From Triangularia verruculosa (lineage: Eukaryota > Ascomycota > Sordariomycetes > Sordariales > Podosporaceae): a DNA stretch of 52,535 bases. A model generated the notes under the pieces. The model ran no database searches and was not told where the DNA came from. It worked only from the letters and a program-made list of their open reading frames with translations. The stretch lies in contig MU864049.1 in NCBI GenBank assembly GCA_033296885.1, positions 1 through 52,535 of the forward strand. The letters are read 5' to 3'. The position numbers and the translations under genes are program-made. Numbering within the stretch: position 1 is the stretch's first letter; every line of letters begins with the position of its first letter. Of the stretch, positions 52,174-52,535 are shown piece after piece.

Positions 52174-52202
52174 AGATAAACAAGGCTGCCGTGGTGTGAT
52201 AG
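52174..52202 (-). promoter_or_regulatory. Paired GATA motifs upstream of the ammonium transporter
   Basis: On the plus strand AGATAA at 52174-52179 and TGATAG at 52197-52202 fit the HGATAR sites bound by the AreA/NIT2 nitrogen regulators. They are 23 bases apart and 190-220 bases upstream of the transporter's ATG. In other fungi such paired sites drive nitrogen-limitation expression of ammonium transporters. Use here is inferred. Confidence 0.5.
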
Positions 52203-52461
52203 CAAACACACAGATACACTGAGAACCAACAACACCGCGGTTCACCATAACCCAGTCCTTATGCCGTTGGTAGCGAAACAGGATCAATATATGTACCTCC
52301 TCCCTCCCCTTTTCCCTCCCCCCGTATCACAAACCCACCACCTCGGCACCCACCTTCTCCTTTTGGCTTCCATTCCCCCAACTGCAAGCTCTCTCCTGCA
52401 TCTGGTTTACCTCCACCCTCTCAACAGCGTCATCTTGTCTCGGATCTCAACCAACACAATG

Positions 52462-52463
<2 letters not shown>

Positions 52464-52534
<71 letters not shown>
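52464..52534. repeat. Homopolymer run of 71 G at the window end
   Basis: After cacaatgcc the sequence is pure G to 52534, ending in a single C. A run this long is very rare in real genomes. It looks like a read- or assembly-related artefact at a contig edge or gap. An ATG at 52458, just before the run, might be the start of a next gene, but this cannot be judged. Confidence 0.85.
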
Positions 52535-52535
52535 C

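Noticed and set aside
1..52535. CRISPR array, bacterial operons, rRNA genes
   Set aside because: No regularly spaced repeats of that kind, and gene structure with spliceosomal introns shows a fungal nuclear genome.

Overview
This window comes from a filamentous ascomycete, most likely a Sordariomycete close to Sordariales. The evidence is many short introns (about 50-120 bases) with GT...CTAAC...AG signals, Zn(II)2Cys6 regulators, heterokaryon-incompatibility (HET) domain remains, and an AT-rich, TA-dense first kilobase of the kind left by repeat-induced point mutation (RIP). Recognised core genes include TAM41, MAD1, an F-BAR/muniscin of the Syp1 type and an Amt/Mep ammonium transporter.

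The window falls into two parts. From 1 to about 36 kb it looks accessory. It starts with degraded repeats and a small glycine-rich repeat protein, then an NmrA-like reductase transcribed divergently from a Zn2Cys6 factor and a coiled-coil gene. Next comes a decaying stretch (10.6-18.4 kb) with two convergent F-box paralogues, one frameshifted at a G10 tract and one with a large internal deletion. It also holds an amidase pseudogene flanked by two HET fragments on the opposite strand. An intact secreted tyrosinase, a small secreted cysteine protein, a broken SGNH/CE3-type esterase, an orphan membrane protein, an FTA2-like kinase-fold gene and a tandem pair of uncharacterised paralogues follow. 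Last is a large gene joining a stonustoxin-type N-terminal region, a fibronectin III-like domain and an AIG1-like GTPase, interrupted by one apparent frameshift. From about 36 kb to the end the genes are conserved housekeeping or transport genes with intact exon structures: a Pmp3-domain protein, TAM41, MAD1, Syp1, a CDK-like kinase, a second Zn2Cys6 factor and the ammonium transporter.

Likely working relations are the NmrA-like/Zn2Cys6 divergent pair, the TAM41/MAD1 and Syp1/kinase shared promoters, and GATA-type sites upstream of the ammonium transporter. The window ends in a run of 71 G residues that is probably an assembly artefact at a contig edge.

All gene models were spliced by eye. 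Family names rest on remembered motifs, not on database searches.
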